DNA of 45,641 nucleotides from Candidatus Curtissbacteria bacterium (lineage in GTDB: Bacteria; Patescibacteriota; Microgenomatia; Curtissbacterales; GWA2-41-24), in contig JANLHP010000015.1 in assembly GCA_024654445.1 (NCBI GenBank), positions 1 to 45,641 of the forward strand. The letters are read 5' to 3'. A model generated the notes under the pieces. That model was not told the origin of the DNA and ran no database searches. It was given only the letters and a program-made list of their open reading frames with translations. Positions 1-7,409 of the stretch are shown here, one piece after another. Made by a program: the position numbers and the translations under genes. Every line of letters begins with the position of its first letter. The first letter of the stretch is position 1.

Positions 1-99
1 CAGCCAAATTTTGAACATATTGTTAACCTCAAAAATCATCAAAAATCGGCAATTTTTGCAATAAGGCGGATGGGATTCGAACTTCCAGCTTCAAAGTGA

Positions 100-105
100 T
101 ATAAA
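100..105 (+). promoter_or_regulatory. -10 box (TATAAA) of the hydrolase operon
   Basis: TATAAA lies 12 nt before the ATG at 118, matching the short box-to-start spacing seen at many first genes in this window. No Shine-Dalgarno sequence is visible, so the transcript is probably leaderless or nearly so. Confidence 0.45.
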
Positions 106-117
106 TATGTCAATTCC

Positions 118-873
118 ATGAAGGTGCGGAAAATACAAACTAACAACAATTTAGGAGATACACTTGTTGGTCTAGAAACCCAACCTGATGAAGGTAGAAA
201 TAAGTATCCCTCAGTTGTATTGGTTCACGGATTTGGAGCAACAAAAGAGGAGGGTGGCATGTTTGATGACATTACAGATAGTTTGGCAAAAAGTGGAATC
301 TTAGTATCTAGGTTTGATTTTTCCGGACGTGGAGAGAGTGAAGGTAATTACTCTGATACGTCACTTAGCAAACAACGTGATGATTTGGAATCAATCCTCG
401 ATTTTGTTAAATCACAGCCATTGGTTGATACGGCCCGAATTGGAGTACTCGGACAATCTTTTGGTACACCTACCACTATAACCTTACATCCTGATATAAA
501 ATCACTTGTTTTAATGGGGTCGTTTGGTCACGTTAAAGAGATAATGAAAAACCTTTTCGGTGATGGTTACAACCCATCAGGAATATCAACTAGAGTGAAA
601 ACGGACGGCGAAACTGTAAAGTTAAACCCTGTGTTTTGGAGCGATTTTGAAAATCACGATATTTTAGCCTCAATGAAACTGATTAAGTATCCCGTCCTTT
701 TTATACACGGATCCGAAGATGATATTGTTCCAGTGTCTGAAATGGAAGCTCTTTTTAACGTTGCAAATGAGCCAAAAGAAAAAGTTGTTATCGAGGGTGG
801 AGACCACGGACTAGATCCACACAGAGATAAAATGATTAAAGCTGTCGTTGACTGGTTTAGGAAAACATTATGA
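118..873 (+). CDS. alpha/beta hydrolase (serine aminopeptidase S33-like)
   Basis: 251-aa cytosolic alpha/beta-hydrolase with an intact predicted triad: nucleophile Ser114 in GQSFG, Asp202 in GSEDDIVP and His230 in GGDHGL. The oxyanion-side HGFG motif is at 37-40, and the RFDFSGRGES segment after it is typical of the Hydrolase_4/S33 group. The substrate cannot be read from sequence; an ester or peptide bond is the family expectation. It is the first gene of a three-gene plus-strand operon, and its stop overlaps the next start (ATGA at 870-873). Fold is certain, substrate is unknown. Confidence 0.85.
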   Translation: MKVRKIQTNNNLGDTLVGLETQPDEGRNKYPSVVLVHGFGATKEEGGMFDDITDSLAKSGILVSRFDFSGRGESEGNYSDTSLSKQRDDLESILDFVKSQPLVDTARIGVLGQSFGTPTTITLHPDIKSLVLMGSFGHVKEIMKNLFGDGYNPSGISTRVKTDGETVKLNPVFWSDFENHDILASMKLIKYPVLFIHGSEDDIVPVSEMEALFNVANEPKEKVVIEGGDHGLDPHRDKMIKAVVDWFRKTL

Positions 874-1496
874 AGATTGTTGACATTCCTTATGTTAAAC
901 AACCTGAGCCAACTTCTTGTGCGCTGGCTTGCTACACAATGGTTGCCAAGCATTTCTTTCCGGAATCAACCTTTGAACAAATAGCAGAAATATCAAACTG
1001 GCAAAAAGGTTATGTCGTTTGGGCTTTCAAGTTTTGGCTTTGGATTATAGACAAAGATATCAAAATCACAGAATACGACACGCTTGATTACGATGCTTGG
1101 GCAAAAGAAGGTCTACATGGTTTAAAAAAGTCTGTTTCAGAAAAAGAGTTTAACTATTATTTAAACAACTCAAAGGATCTAGAATCGTACTCCGAAGATA
1201 TTGCTAAAGTTCTTCAGCATCCAAATTTTACATTAGTTCAAAAAAAGCCGACATTTGAGCAACTAGAAGAAGCTGTAAATAGCGAAAAAGTTTGTGAGGT
1301 AGTTCTGGATTCAAGGACACTTAGAGATCATGATGGCTTTTCACTTCACCGAGTCGTTGTGTTGGGAATAAACAAAGACGAGATAACTTTCCACGACCCG
1401 GCTTTCGCGCCAAACACTAAAGTTTCAAAAGAAAAATTTATTAAATCTTGGTTAGAGGCAGTTTCAGAGCCTGAGTTATGCGTTTATGAAAGGTGA
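870..1496 (+). CDS. C39-like cysteine peptidase family protein
   Basis: 208-aa protein resembling the stand-alone peptidase C39-like domain. The N-terminal Q11-x5-C17 pattern (KQPEPTSC) supplies the oxyanion Gln and nucleophilic Cys; His160 in SLHRVVV and Asp176 in FHDPA complete a papain-like triad. There is no transporter domain and no clear signal peptide, unlike bacteriocin-exporter C39 proteins. It starts inside the stop codon of the upstream hydrolase (ATGA), so the two are translationally coupled. The substrate is unknown. A role in processing a peptide or isopeptide is an inference. Confidence 0.75.
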   Translation: MKIVDIPYVKQPEPTSCALACYTMVAKHFFPESTFEQIAEISNWQKGYVVWAFKFWLWIIDKDIKITEYDTLDYDAWAKEGLHGLKKSVSEKEFNYYLNNSKDLESYSEDIAKVLQHPNFTLVQKKPTFEQLEEAVNSEKVCEVVLDSRTLRDHDGFSLHRVVVLGINKDEITFHDPAFAPNTKVSKEKFIKSWLEAVSEPELCVYER

Positions 1497-1515
1497 ACAT
1501 TAACAGCAAATTACT

Positions 1516-2202
1516 GTGACAAATTATCAACAAAAGCAGATTGAAGTAATCAATAAGATTGAGAAGCAAGTGAATGGTAATTCGCTACGCTTCAGTACCG
1601 TATCGCCAGTCGAAGACTACGAAAATGACAATAGACAATGTTTAACAAGTGTTCATATACCGAACAAAACTCTTAAAGAAAAGATACAAACTGTACTAAC
1701 TGAACCCCTGCAGGCTATTGAGCCGGATTATTACTACTACTTACCCGATTCGCTTCATTTGACTATCAAAAACGTGAGGGTAATCAACGAACCTGCACAC
1801 TTCGACGAGAACGATATATTAAAAGTCGAAAAAGTCTTTTCCGAAACGATTCCCAAATACAAAGAATTTAACGTGTATTTCTACCGTTTATTACTTTTTC
1901 CTAATAGTCTTGCACTTATTGGTACTACTGATGAGGAATTAGATGACCTTGTTTTAGATTTGGACAAAAAACTAAGCGAGGCCGGCGTCCCAGATGATAA
2001 AAAGTACTCGAACTTAAGATACTTTTTTTGTAACATGACCCTCGCTAGATTCTCCCAGGCATCAAAGAAATTCAAGCAAAAAGTAGAAGAGTTGTCAGAT
2101 TCCATAGATTTTGAACCCTACGCAATTAACTCTGTTACCTTGTTAACCTGTAACGCTGCTTTCAAAAAACGGCATGTAATCAACACTTGGAGCTTGAAAT
2201 GA
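1516..2202 (+). CDS. 2H phosphoesterase-like protein (LigT/ThpR-related), second His motif lost
   Basis: 228-aa protein with the two-repeat layout of the 2H phosphoesterase superfamily (2',3'-cyclic phosphodiesterases and relatives). The first motif HLT is present in DSLHLTIKNV. The second should read HxTLARF but reads NMTLARF, so its histidine is Asn. That makes normal catalysis doubtful, and a binding or altered-activity role is possible. The GTG start at 1516 is taken from reading frame; a Shine-Dalgarno-like AAGGTGAA lies about 20 nt upstream. It is third gene of the plus-strand operon. A clearer ThpR paralogue is at 5993-6544. Confidence 0.65.
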   Translation: MTNYQQKQIEVINKIEKQVNGNSLRFSTVSPVEDYENDNRQCLTSVHIPNKTLKEKIQTVLTEPLQAIEPDYYYYLPDSLHLTIKNVRVINEPAHFDENDILKVEKVFSETIPKYKEFNVYFYRLLLFPNSLALIGTTDEELDDLVLDLDKKLSEAGVPDDKKYSNLRYFFCNMTLARFSQASKKFKQKVEELSDSIDFEPYAINSVTLLTCNAAFKKRHVINTWSLK

Positions 2203-2255
2203 AACTTATTGTAGGAATTGTACTGATTTTTGGTAAACTAATTCGGGATATTTGA
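2199..2255 (+). CDS. 18-codon ORF, possible gene remnant
   Basis: An ATG overlaps the stop of the upstream 2H gene (ATGA at 2199-2202) and opens 18 codons encoding a hydrophobic peptide (MKLIVGIVLIFG..., then KLIRDI) before TGA. The ATGA coupling looks like the start of a real fourth operon gene, but the frame closes at once and a structured element follows. It may be a truncated gene; it is too short to assign. Confidence 0.25.
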   Translation: MKLIVGIVLIFGKLIRDI

Positions 2256-2285
2256 TAATTTCTACCCAGTTTGCGGTTCGGAAGT

Positions 2286-2402
2286 CATCAACTACTCCCA
2301 GCAAAAGGTTTTGGCACAGGGCCAAAGACTTTTGCTGGGATGCAGATTGAACCTTTCAGGTTCGGGCAGCTCTTGCTTTAGCAAAAGAACCCCTGGTTGA
2401 TG
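2286..2402. other. cloverleaf-like structured element
   Basis: The spacer between the 2H gene and the Imm-5 gene folds on paper into a closed multibranch structure. P1 is a perfect 7-bp closing stem (CATCAAC 2286-2292 with GTTGATG 2396-2402). P2 is a 20-bp stem with two mismatched positions (2296-2315 with 2321-2340, 5-nt loop). P3 is GAACCT/AGGTTC (2349-2354/2358-2363, 3-nt loop). P4 is centred on TTGCT/AGCAA (2373-2377/2380-2384). A competing pair GGATGC/GCATCC (2338-2343/2403-2408) also exists. It could be a structured RNA on either strand, a bidirectional terminator, or a mobile DNA hairpin. Confidence 0.5.
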
Positions 2403-2419
2403 GCATCCTAGTCCCGCAG

Positions 2420-2899
2420 CTAACTTTTTGTCTTACGCGTTTCCCCCAATTGGAGTAAGAGGTCATATTGCCAATTTCGTTCTTTGACTACGGCAGCATT
2501 GGCATCAGAAGAGCCTGTGGCTCTATAGATAGCCTGCTGAGCATAAATCGCAGAACCATAAGAGTGTCGGGGAACATGCGCGGTTGCTACAGCTTGCCTT
2601 GCGGCACGGGCGGCAGAGCGGGCGGGGCTATCTTCTCCTACATCACGAGCAGCAGCATGAGATTCAAGAGAAGCCTTGCGAATAACTGCCATCTTGAATA
2701 CCCCTGTATTAATCCATGCCTCAAGGATTTCGATAGCTTGTCTAGGGCGATGGTCTTCTGGATAATCTTCCTCAAAGTATGGCAGGACACGCTCGGCGCA
2801 ATTAATTGCCCAGATTGCCAATGTCTTATGGTCAGTTTTACTCACAAGTTCCAACATTGCCTCATCTTTGTGCGTAATTGAGAATTTTTTTTGCTCCAC
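2420..2899 (-). CDS. Imm-5-type putative immunity protein
   Basis: 159-aa alpha-helical protein matching the Imm-5 family of polymorphic-toxin immunity proteins. Typical features are the N-terminal ITHKDEAMLELVSKTDHKTLAIWA segment (given in part: ITHKDEAML), CAERVLPYFEEDYPEDHRPR and the Ala-rich helices ending AIYAQQAIYRA. The GTG start at 2899 follows a TACAAT box (2913-2918). No toxin gene lies next to it, so it is an orphan immunity gene, perhaps protecting against toxins of neighbouring cells. That role is inferred from family membership only. Confidence 0.75.
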   Translation of the reverse strand: MEQKKFSITHKDEAMLELVSKTDHKTLAIWAINCAERVLPYFEEDYPEDHRPRQAIEILEAWINTGVFKMAVIRKASLESHAAARDVGEDSPARSAARAARQAVATAHVPRHSYGSAIYAQQAIYRATGSSDANAAVVKERNWQYDLLLQLGETRKTKS

Positions 2900-2912
2900 A
2901 TTAGTCTTTAGA

Positions 2913-2918
2913 TTGTAA
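2913..2918 (-). promoter_or_regulatory. -10 box (TACAAT) of the Imm-5 gene
   Basis: TACAAT on the minus strand, 13 nt before the GTG start at 2899. It gives the gene its own promoter, separate from the long minus-strand operon that ends at 2941. Confidence 0.45.
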
Positions 2919-2940
2919 CAAAGTTGCTTTTAAAATCGTT

Positions 2941-3381
2941 TTAGTCACAAGTTTTAAATTTGAACACAGGTGAAACATCCCGAAGAAAAATGCTGACTGT
3001 TTTTGGACCAACTCCCTTAAATTCGAAAAGTTTTTCTTCGAGATCTTTTTTACTTTTGGCTAATTCAAATAGATTAGTGAGAGTTTTGTAATCTCGTTTT
3101 AATTTTTTAGAGACCTCCAACAATTTTGTTGCAGATGAAAAATCATAGCGTACATAATGTCCACGATCTAAAACCTTGACCAATTTATCCCAACCCGCAT
3201 CAATAATCGAATCAGGAGTTATTAACCCTTCCTTCAAAAGTTCAAGATAAGTATTTCGAGCTACTTTCTGTTGAATAGGCTTGCCAAAAAGTAAACATGC
3301 TAAAAACCATTTGAAAAGCTCTGTCTCTTTTTTGCTTTCTATGTCTATACCTAGATCTTTTGAATAAATATTTTTTTTCAT
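2941..3381 (-). CDS. HhH-GPD-like DNA glycosylase family protein, C-terminally short
   Basis: 146-aa helical protein whose C-terminal part carries a helix-hairpin-helix (FEFKGVGPKTVSIFLRDV), the DNA-binding motif of endonuclease III-type base-excision glycosylases. In the family the catalytic Asp follows the HhH by roughly 18-20 residues. Here the chain ends SPVFKFKTCD, so the usual catalytic and Fe-S parts are short or absent. It is last gene of the long minus-strand run, 23 nt after the MBL gene, with a good Shine-Dalgarno AAGGAAG. It may be a DNA-binding or minimal glycosylase protein; full enzyme activity is doubtful. Confidence 0.6.
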   Translation of the reverse strand: MKKNIYSKDLGIDIESKKETELFKWFLACLLFGKPIQQKVARNTYLELLKEGLITPDSIIDAGWDKLVKVLDRGHYVRYDFSSATKLLEVSKKLKRDYKTLTNLFELAKSKKDLEEKLFEFKGVGPKTVSIFLRDVSPVFKFKTCD

Positions 3382-3404
3382 TAAAAAGTACTTCCTTTTT
3401 ACCT

Positions 3405-4130
3405 TTAAATATAAAGTTTAAGTCCATCATAAGCAGGGAATGCTCTTGGACAAATTTTTGTAAGTTCTTTCTGGAATTTTTCATGGGGAGGTACTGATTT
3501 ACCAATTTGGGTCAAGAAAATTTGGCTAACTTTCCACTGACAAATTTTAGGTAAATCTTTGTCCACTCTTAAATGAGAATAGATTTTCCTTTCCCAGGTT
3601 GAACCATCTACTATAAGCAGATCTGCCCCTTGGCAAATGTTTTGAAACTTTTTTGTCAACTTAGCTGTATCAGAAGCATAAATAATTGTTTTTAAACCTT
3701 TTAATTTCCAAGCAAAGGTAGGGAACTTTTTATCTTTAGAATGAGGTACCTCATAGGGAGTGATCTTCCAGGAGTCTAGCCTGATATCTTGACCGTCTTT
3801 AACTGGGATTAGTTTGAAGCCGGATATTTTAAATTTAGTTTGAATCACTTTTAAAGTTTTAGGGTGGGCAAAAACAGTTATCCCAGATTTCTTATGTTTA
3901 TTTAGCCACTTTTGAATCTTTCTCATACCACCGCATGCGTCCATGTGGCCATGGGTTAAAAGGATAACGTCTACCCCTTCTATATCCTTAGCTTGTTTAA
4001 GGAAGTCGCGAGTAACATCTATCAAAATATTTAAGTTATTTTTTATCAACACAGAGCTTTCTAGTCTTTTTGATTTTTTAACTCCCCGAGTTCCACCGCT
4101 TGCGCCCGTGCCAAGAAATTTTATTTGCAT
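3405..4130 (-). CDS. MBL-fold metallo-hydrolase (RNase Z/PhnP-like)
   Basis: 241-aa metallo-beta-lactamase-fold protein. The N-terminus (MQIKFLGTGASGGT) and THGHMDACGG give the HxHxD metal site, with the usual following His replaced by Ala. PHSKD supplies a further His and YASDTA the bridging Asp. The overall pattern is closest to RNase Z/PhnP-like phosphodiesterases. It starts 1 nt after the rtcB stop and has a Shine-Dalgarno AAGGATG inside the rtcB end, so it is co-translated with the RNA ligase. A role in RNA or cyclic-phosphate processing beside RtcB is plausible but inferred. Confidence 0.75.
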   Translation of the reverse strand: MQIKFLGTGASGGTRGVKKSKRLESSVLIKNNLNILIDVTRDFLKQAKDIEGVDVILLTHGHMDACGGMRKIQKWLNKHKKSGITVFAHPKTLKVIQTKFKISGFKLIPVKDGQDIRLDSWKITPYEVPHSKDKKFPTFAWKLKGLKTIIYASDTAKLTKKFQNICQGADLLIVDGSTWERKIYSHLRVDKDLPKICQWKVSQIFLTQIGKSVPPHEKFQKELTKICPRAFPAYDGLKLYI

Positions 4131-4131
4131 A

Positions 4132-5577
4132 TCATCCTTTTACGACTACAACAGGTCTAAGTTTTGCAACTTTTTTGGCGATGCCTGCTTGATGTACAAC
4201 GTCAATAACATCGTTAATATCCTTATAAGCAACGGGCGCTTCTTCTGCCAGGCCCCTTATCGACCCTGCTTGGATAAAAATTCCCTCTTTCTCCAGTTCA
4301 GCCTTGAGCTTTTTGCCTTGAATCTCTTTTTTGGCAGCATGCCTTGACATTCTTCTACCGGCTCCGTGGCAAGTTGAACCAAATGAAATATTCATTGCTT
4401 CATCTGTTCCAACAAGAACATAAGAGGCCGTCCCCATGCTGCCAGGGATGATTACCGGTTGGCCGGTTTTTTTATATTCTTCGACTAAATCAGGATGGTT
4501 TGGGCCGAAAGCTCGCGTTGCACCTTTTCTATGAACGATAACCTTTTTAATCTTACCGTCGATTTCGTGTTCTTCAACTTTGGCGATATTATGGGCAACG
4601 TCGTAAAGAATAGAAAGTTTAGTTTTTGTGCCGAACATTTGCTCAAAAGATTTTCTAACTTCAAATGTAATAAGCTGCCGGTTTGCCCATGCAAAATTGG
4701 CCGCCGCCGCCATCGCATTAAAGTAGTCTTGACCCTCCTTTGAAGAGAATGGGCTGCATGCCAGTTCTCTATCAGGCAAACTGATTTTGTAAGCAGAAAG
4801 TTTTGAGAGCATAAGCCTGATGTAATCGGTTGCAACCTGATGTCCCAAGCCGCGGGAACCTGTATGGATTAAAATAACAACCTGATTTTCAGAAAGGCCA
4901 AAAACCTTGGCAATTTCCACATCATAAAGTTCATCTACTACATCGACCTCTACAAAGTGATTACCGGCACCGAGAGTTCCAAGCTGGTCCCGCCCGCGAT
5001 CTTTAGCTTGTTGGGAAACTTTTGTGGGATCAGCGTTTTTTAATACCCCGCCGGATTCCAAAAATCTGGTGTCCTTCTTTTCGCCGAAATCTTCCTCGAT
5101 AATTCTGGAAGCACCATTTGACAAAATTTCATTAAGTTTTTTATCGTCAAGCTTAAGCCGTCCGCCCCGTCCAACTCCCGATGGGATATTTTCAAAAAGA
5201 GTTTTGGAAAGCAAACCCTGATGATGTTCGAGGTCCCTTACCACCAATTCTGATTTGAGGAGCCTAACACCACAGTTGATATCGTAGCCGATGCCTCCAG
5301 GGGAGATAACTCCGTCCGGATATTCTGTTGCAGCAACGCCCCCTATTGGAAAACCATAACCTTCATGCACATCAGGCATAGCTAATGCTTGGCCTTGAAT
5401 GCCCGGTAGGGTTGCAACGTTTATGAGTTGCTCGAGCGATTTATCGCGAAAGATTTTGCCAAGCATTTTTTGGCTCGCAAAAATTCTCGCAGGCACAAGC
5501 ATGTCGGTACGATAAGTCTTAGGAATTTCCCAAATGTAGTCTGTGATTTTGACAAGATTTGATAAAGTTACTGTCAC
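4132..5577 (-). CDS. rtcB: RNA-splicing ligase RtcB
   Basis: 481-aa RtcB, the GTP/Mn2+-dependent ligase that joins 2',3'-cyclic-phosphate (or 3'-phosphate) and 5'-OH RNA ends. Its length and residue spacing match the well-studied archaeal enzyme. Metal ligands include Asp99 and Cys102 in GYDINCG and His207 in GAGNHFVEVD; the guanylylated His404 is in STCHGAGRR; HTGSRGLGHQ and HRKGATRAFGP are family signatures. It begins 2 nt after the archease stop and is followed by an MBL-fold gene. Everything needed for activity appears intact. Cellular targets may be cleaved tRNAs or mRNAs. Confidence 0.97.
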   Translation of the reverse strand: MTVTLSNLVKITDYIWEIPKTYRTDMLVPARIFASQKMLGKIFRDKSLEQLINVATLPGIQGQALAMPDVHEGYGFPIGGVAATEYPDGVISPGGIGYDINCGVRLLKSELVVRDLEHHQGLLSKTLFENIPSGVGRGGRLKLDDKKLNEILSNGASRIIEEDFGEKKDTRFLESGGVLKNADPTKVSQQAKDRGRDQLGTLGAGNHFVEVDVVDELYDVEIAKVFGLSENQVVILIHTGSRGLGHQVATDYIRLMLSKLSAYKISLPDRELACSPFSSKEGQDYFNAMAAAANFAWANRQLITFEVRKSFEQMFGTKTKLSILYDVAHNIAKVEEHEIDGKIKKVIVHRKGATRAFGPNHPDLVEEYKKTGQPVIIPGSMGTASYVLVGTDEAMNISFGSTCHGAGRRMSRHAAKKEIQGKKLKAELEKEGIFIQAGSIRGLAEEAPVAYKDINDVIDVVHQAGIAKKVAKLRPVVVVKG

Positions 5578-5579
5578 TT

Positions 5580-5996
5580 TTAGATATCAAAAATTATTGT
5601 AGTTTGATACTCTCCCTTTTTGTTTTTGCTAATTTCGGCTTCATGATAAGAGACCGCCTTGATGTCTTCGTCGAAACTTTCTATTTTAAAACCCTGAATC
5701 TCCGCTTCGAGGTCGTGTTCTCCTAATTTTTTAAAATCCACGTAAGAAAAAATTGCTTTGTTAATTTGTGAAAGCGTTAAAATTTGAGACAGAAAGTCTA
5801 CAAGTAAACTCGTTTGGTCATTTGATTCAATCTTAATATGCTCTATTAACAAATTTTGATTATCTTTGATTTTTGAGTCCTTTTTGAAGATTTGGTTCAT
5901 CCCCAAAAGTGCAGCTTCAAAAAGCTCTGGGAGAGTATCTGCTTTTACTCGAAGTCTAACATCCGCAACATGCGGTTTAACTTTAAAACTTTTCAT
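5580..5996 (-). CDS. archease (RtcB activator)
   Basis: 138-aa archease. The family hallmark PHVADVRLRV near the N-terminus includes His9 and Asp12; ELFEAALLGMNQIF and the C-terminal YHEAEISKNKKGEYQTTIIFDI region (core: KAVSYHEAEI) also fit. Archease helps RtcB undergo guanylylation and multiple turnover. It overlaps the upstream ThpR gene by 4 nt (ATGA, 5993-5996) and ends 2 nt before rtcB, so the cofactor and ligase are made together. No missing catalytic feature is seen. Confidence 0.93.
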   Translation of the reverse strand: MKSFKVKPHVADVRLRVKADTLPELFEAALLGMNQIFKKDSKIKDNQNLLIEHIKIESNDQTSLLVDFLSQILTLSQINKAIFSYVDFKKLGEHDLEAEIQGFKIESFDEDIKAVSYHEAEISKNKKGEYQTTIIFDI

Positions 5997-6544
5997 TTTT
6001 TATCTTTCAATTTGAAAGTTTCAATGAGATTGTATGCCGGACCGTCTCGTCCAAGAATTGATTCAAAGAGCTTGATTTCATGAACATGAACTACATTATC
6101 TGCTAGTTGAAAATTAGGCAGTTCCACGTTTTTTAGACTTGTTGATTTTTTAAATCTTGCAAGCATGATATGGGCAATATAATCCCTATTTTTTTGTTTG
6201 TTGCTTGGAAATTCAGTTTCGAGGCTTATTACGAGGTTCTTATAAGGTGTACTTTTTTTAAAGGTAACCCAGATCGTTTTAATCCTATTTTCGATTTGTT
6301 CTACCCCTTTTGGATTTAGAGTAAATGGCGTTATTTCCGTGCATAGAAATTTGATTATAGTTGCAATGTTTACCAGATGTTCTACTCTCACATCCCCTAA
6401 AAAATGTGCCGTAATATGCAAATTTTCCGGGCGGGTGATTCTAAGATTGTACTTGTTGAGACTTTTTAGATATCTGGCAAGTTTAGTTTTTAGATGGGTT
6501 GGAATGGTTATTGCTAAAAAAACTCTTTTTGTATCTTGTGTCAT
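5993..6544 (-). CDS. thpR: RNA 2',3'-cyclic phosphodiesterase (ThpR/LigT family)
   Basis: 183-aa 2H phosphoesterase. The first motif is HIT at 43-45 (ENLHITAHFLGD). The second is HIM at 125-127 (YIAHIMLARF), with Met in the place of Thr. Known relatives open 2',3'-cyclic phosphates to 2'-phosphates or, in older assays, join tRNA halves by 2'-5' linkage. It stands directly before archease and rtcB, 2 nt after the SDH-protease stop. Its product (2'-phosphate end) would not be an RtcB substrate, so it could oppose or tune ligation; this is inference. Confidence 0.88.
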   Translation of the reverse strand: MTQDTKRVFLAITIPTHLKTKLARYLKSLNKYNLRITRPENLHITAHFLGDVRVEHLVNIATIIKFLCTEITPFTLNPKGVEQIENRIKTIWVTFKKSTPYKNLVISLETEFPSNKQKNRDYIAHIMLARFKKSTSLKNVELPNFQLADNVVHVHEIKLFESILGRDGPAYNLIETFKLKDKK

Positions 6545-6546
6545 TT

Positions 6547-7401
6547 TTATTCATTTTTCTTTGGCTTCTCTGGCTCTGGACGATATGGGGCGGGAATAAA
6601 TTCGACACCACGGCTTGCATATTTTTCTTTGGGGTAAAGTTTCATGAGACTGTATATTTCCTCGGGAATTTTGTCTGACACTGGAAGACCAATGACTTTT
6701 AACTCTTCAACGAAGATTGGATAATCATGGGTTCGTCTGCCGCTTGTTAATATTTGGGCAATTTTTACAGCTTTGTTTTTGGAAAAGTGTTTTAACAGGA
6801 GATTTTGGGTTGCCTCGTAAATTTGATTTTGTGCTTTTTGGGCAATATCGCCGTAGATTAGGGTTTTGTCATCTCGATTAGGGTTGGCTGTTTTTAACGC
6901 TTTGAGTATTGAAACTGCAGGAAATGCACCTGTTTGCGGATCACCAAGCTGAGGATCGATTGCTCCAAGCACTGCGTTTTGGCTCATAACTATGTTGTCT
7001 GCAGCAAGAGCAATAAATGTGCCGCCGCTCATTGCATAGTGAGGGATAAAAACTGTAACTTTTCCTTTATGCCTTTTGAGCGCGAAAGCAATCTGCTCTG
7101 AAGCAAGAACTAAGCCTCCTGGTGTGTGCATAATGATGTCAACAGGCATATTGTTTGGAGTCAGGTGAATTGCCGAAAGAATTTGTTCTGCATCTTCTAT
7201 CCCTATATATCTGGATATAGGGATTCCAAGAAAACTCAAGGTTTCCTGCCGATGAATCAGGGTAATGACTCTGGATTTTCTTTTCTTCTCAATAGATTTT
7301 ATAAGCAGAATTCTTCTCGCCTCAAGAAGCCGCTTCTGTCCCATTGGCAAGAATATTGAAAGTATTATGAAAAACCAAATTAAATTAAAAATGTTGTCCA
7401 T
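6547..7401 (-). CDS. SDH-type Clp-fold serine protease
   Basis: 284-aa membrane-anchored protein of the serine dehydrogenase proteinase (SDH) family, a ClpP/crotonase-fold peptidase group. A single N-terminal hydrophobic segment spans residues 4-20. Core motifs are PVDIIMHTPGG (oxyanion region), the nucleophile Ser125 in YAMSGGTF, and GAIDPQLGD. The C-terminal tail is Pro/Lys/Glu rich. It starts 8 nt after the CapA gene. It probably degrades or processes membrane or envelope proteins; the substrate is unknown. Confidence 0.88.
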   Translation of the reverse strand: MDNIFNLIWFFIILSIFLPMGQKRLLEARRILLIKSIEKKRKSRVITLIHRQETLSFLGIPISRYIGIEDAEQILSAIHLTPNNMPVDIIMHTPGGLVLASEQIAFALKRHKGKVTVFIPHYAMSGGTFIALAADNIVMSQNAVLGAIDPQLGDPQTGAFPAVSILKALKTANPNRDDKTLIYGDIAQKAQNQIYEATQNLLLKHFSKNKAVKIAQILTSGRRTHDYPIFVEELKVIGLPVSDKIPEEIYSLMKLYPKEKYASRGVEFIPAPYRPEPEKPKKNE

Positions 7402-7409
7402 AGATGTTT

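Noticed and set aside
62-90. A tRNA 3'-end-like fragment (GGATGGGATTCGAACTTCC) at the window start, as a possible attachment-site remnant
   Set aside because: The reverse-complement T-arm does not pair (GGAAG with CCCAT), and no tRNA body follows. Too short to support.
2286-2402. Integron attC site, given the nearby orphan immunity gene
   Set aside because: The closing helix reads CATCAAC/GTTGATG, which does not fit RYYYAAC/GTTRRRY, and no integrase is in the window.
2468-2881. 137-aa plus-strand ORF
   Set aside because: It is an antisense shadow of the Imm-5 gene, which has the recognisable family pattern.
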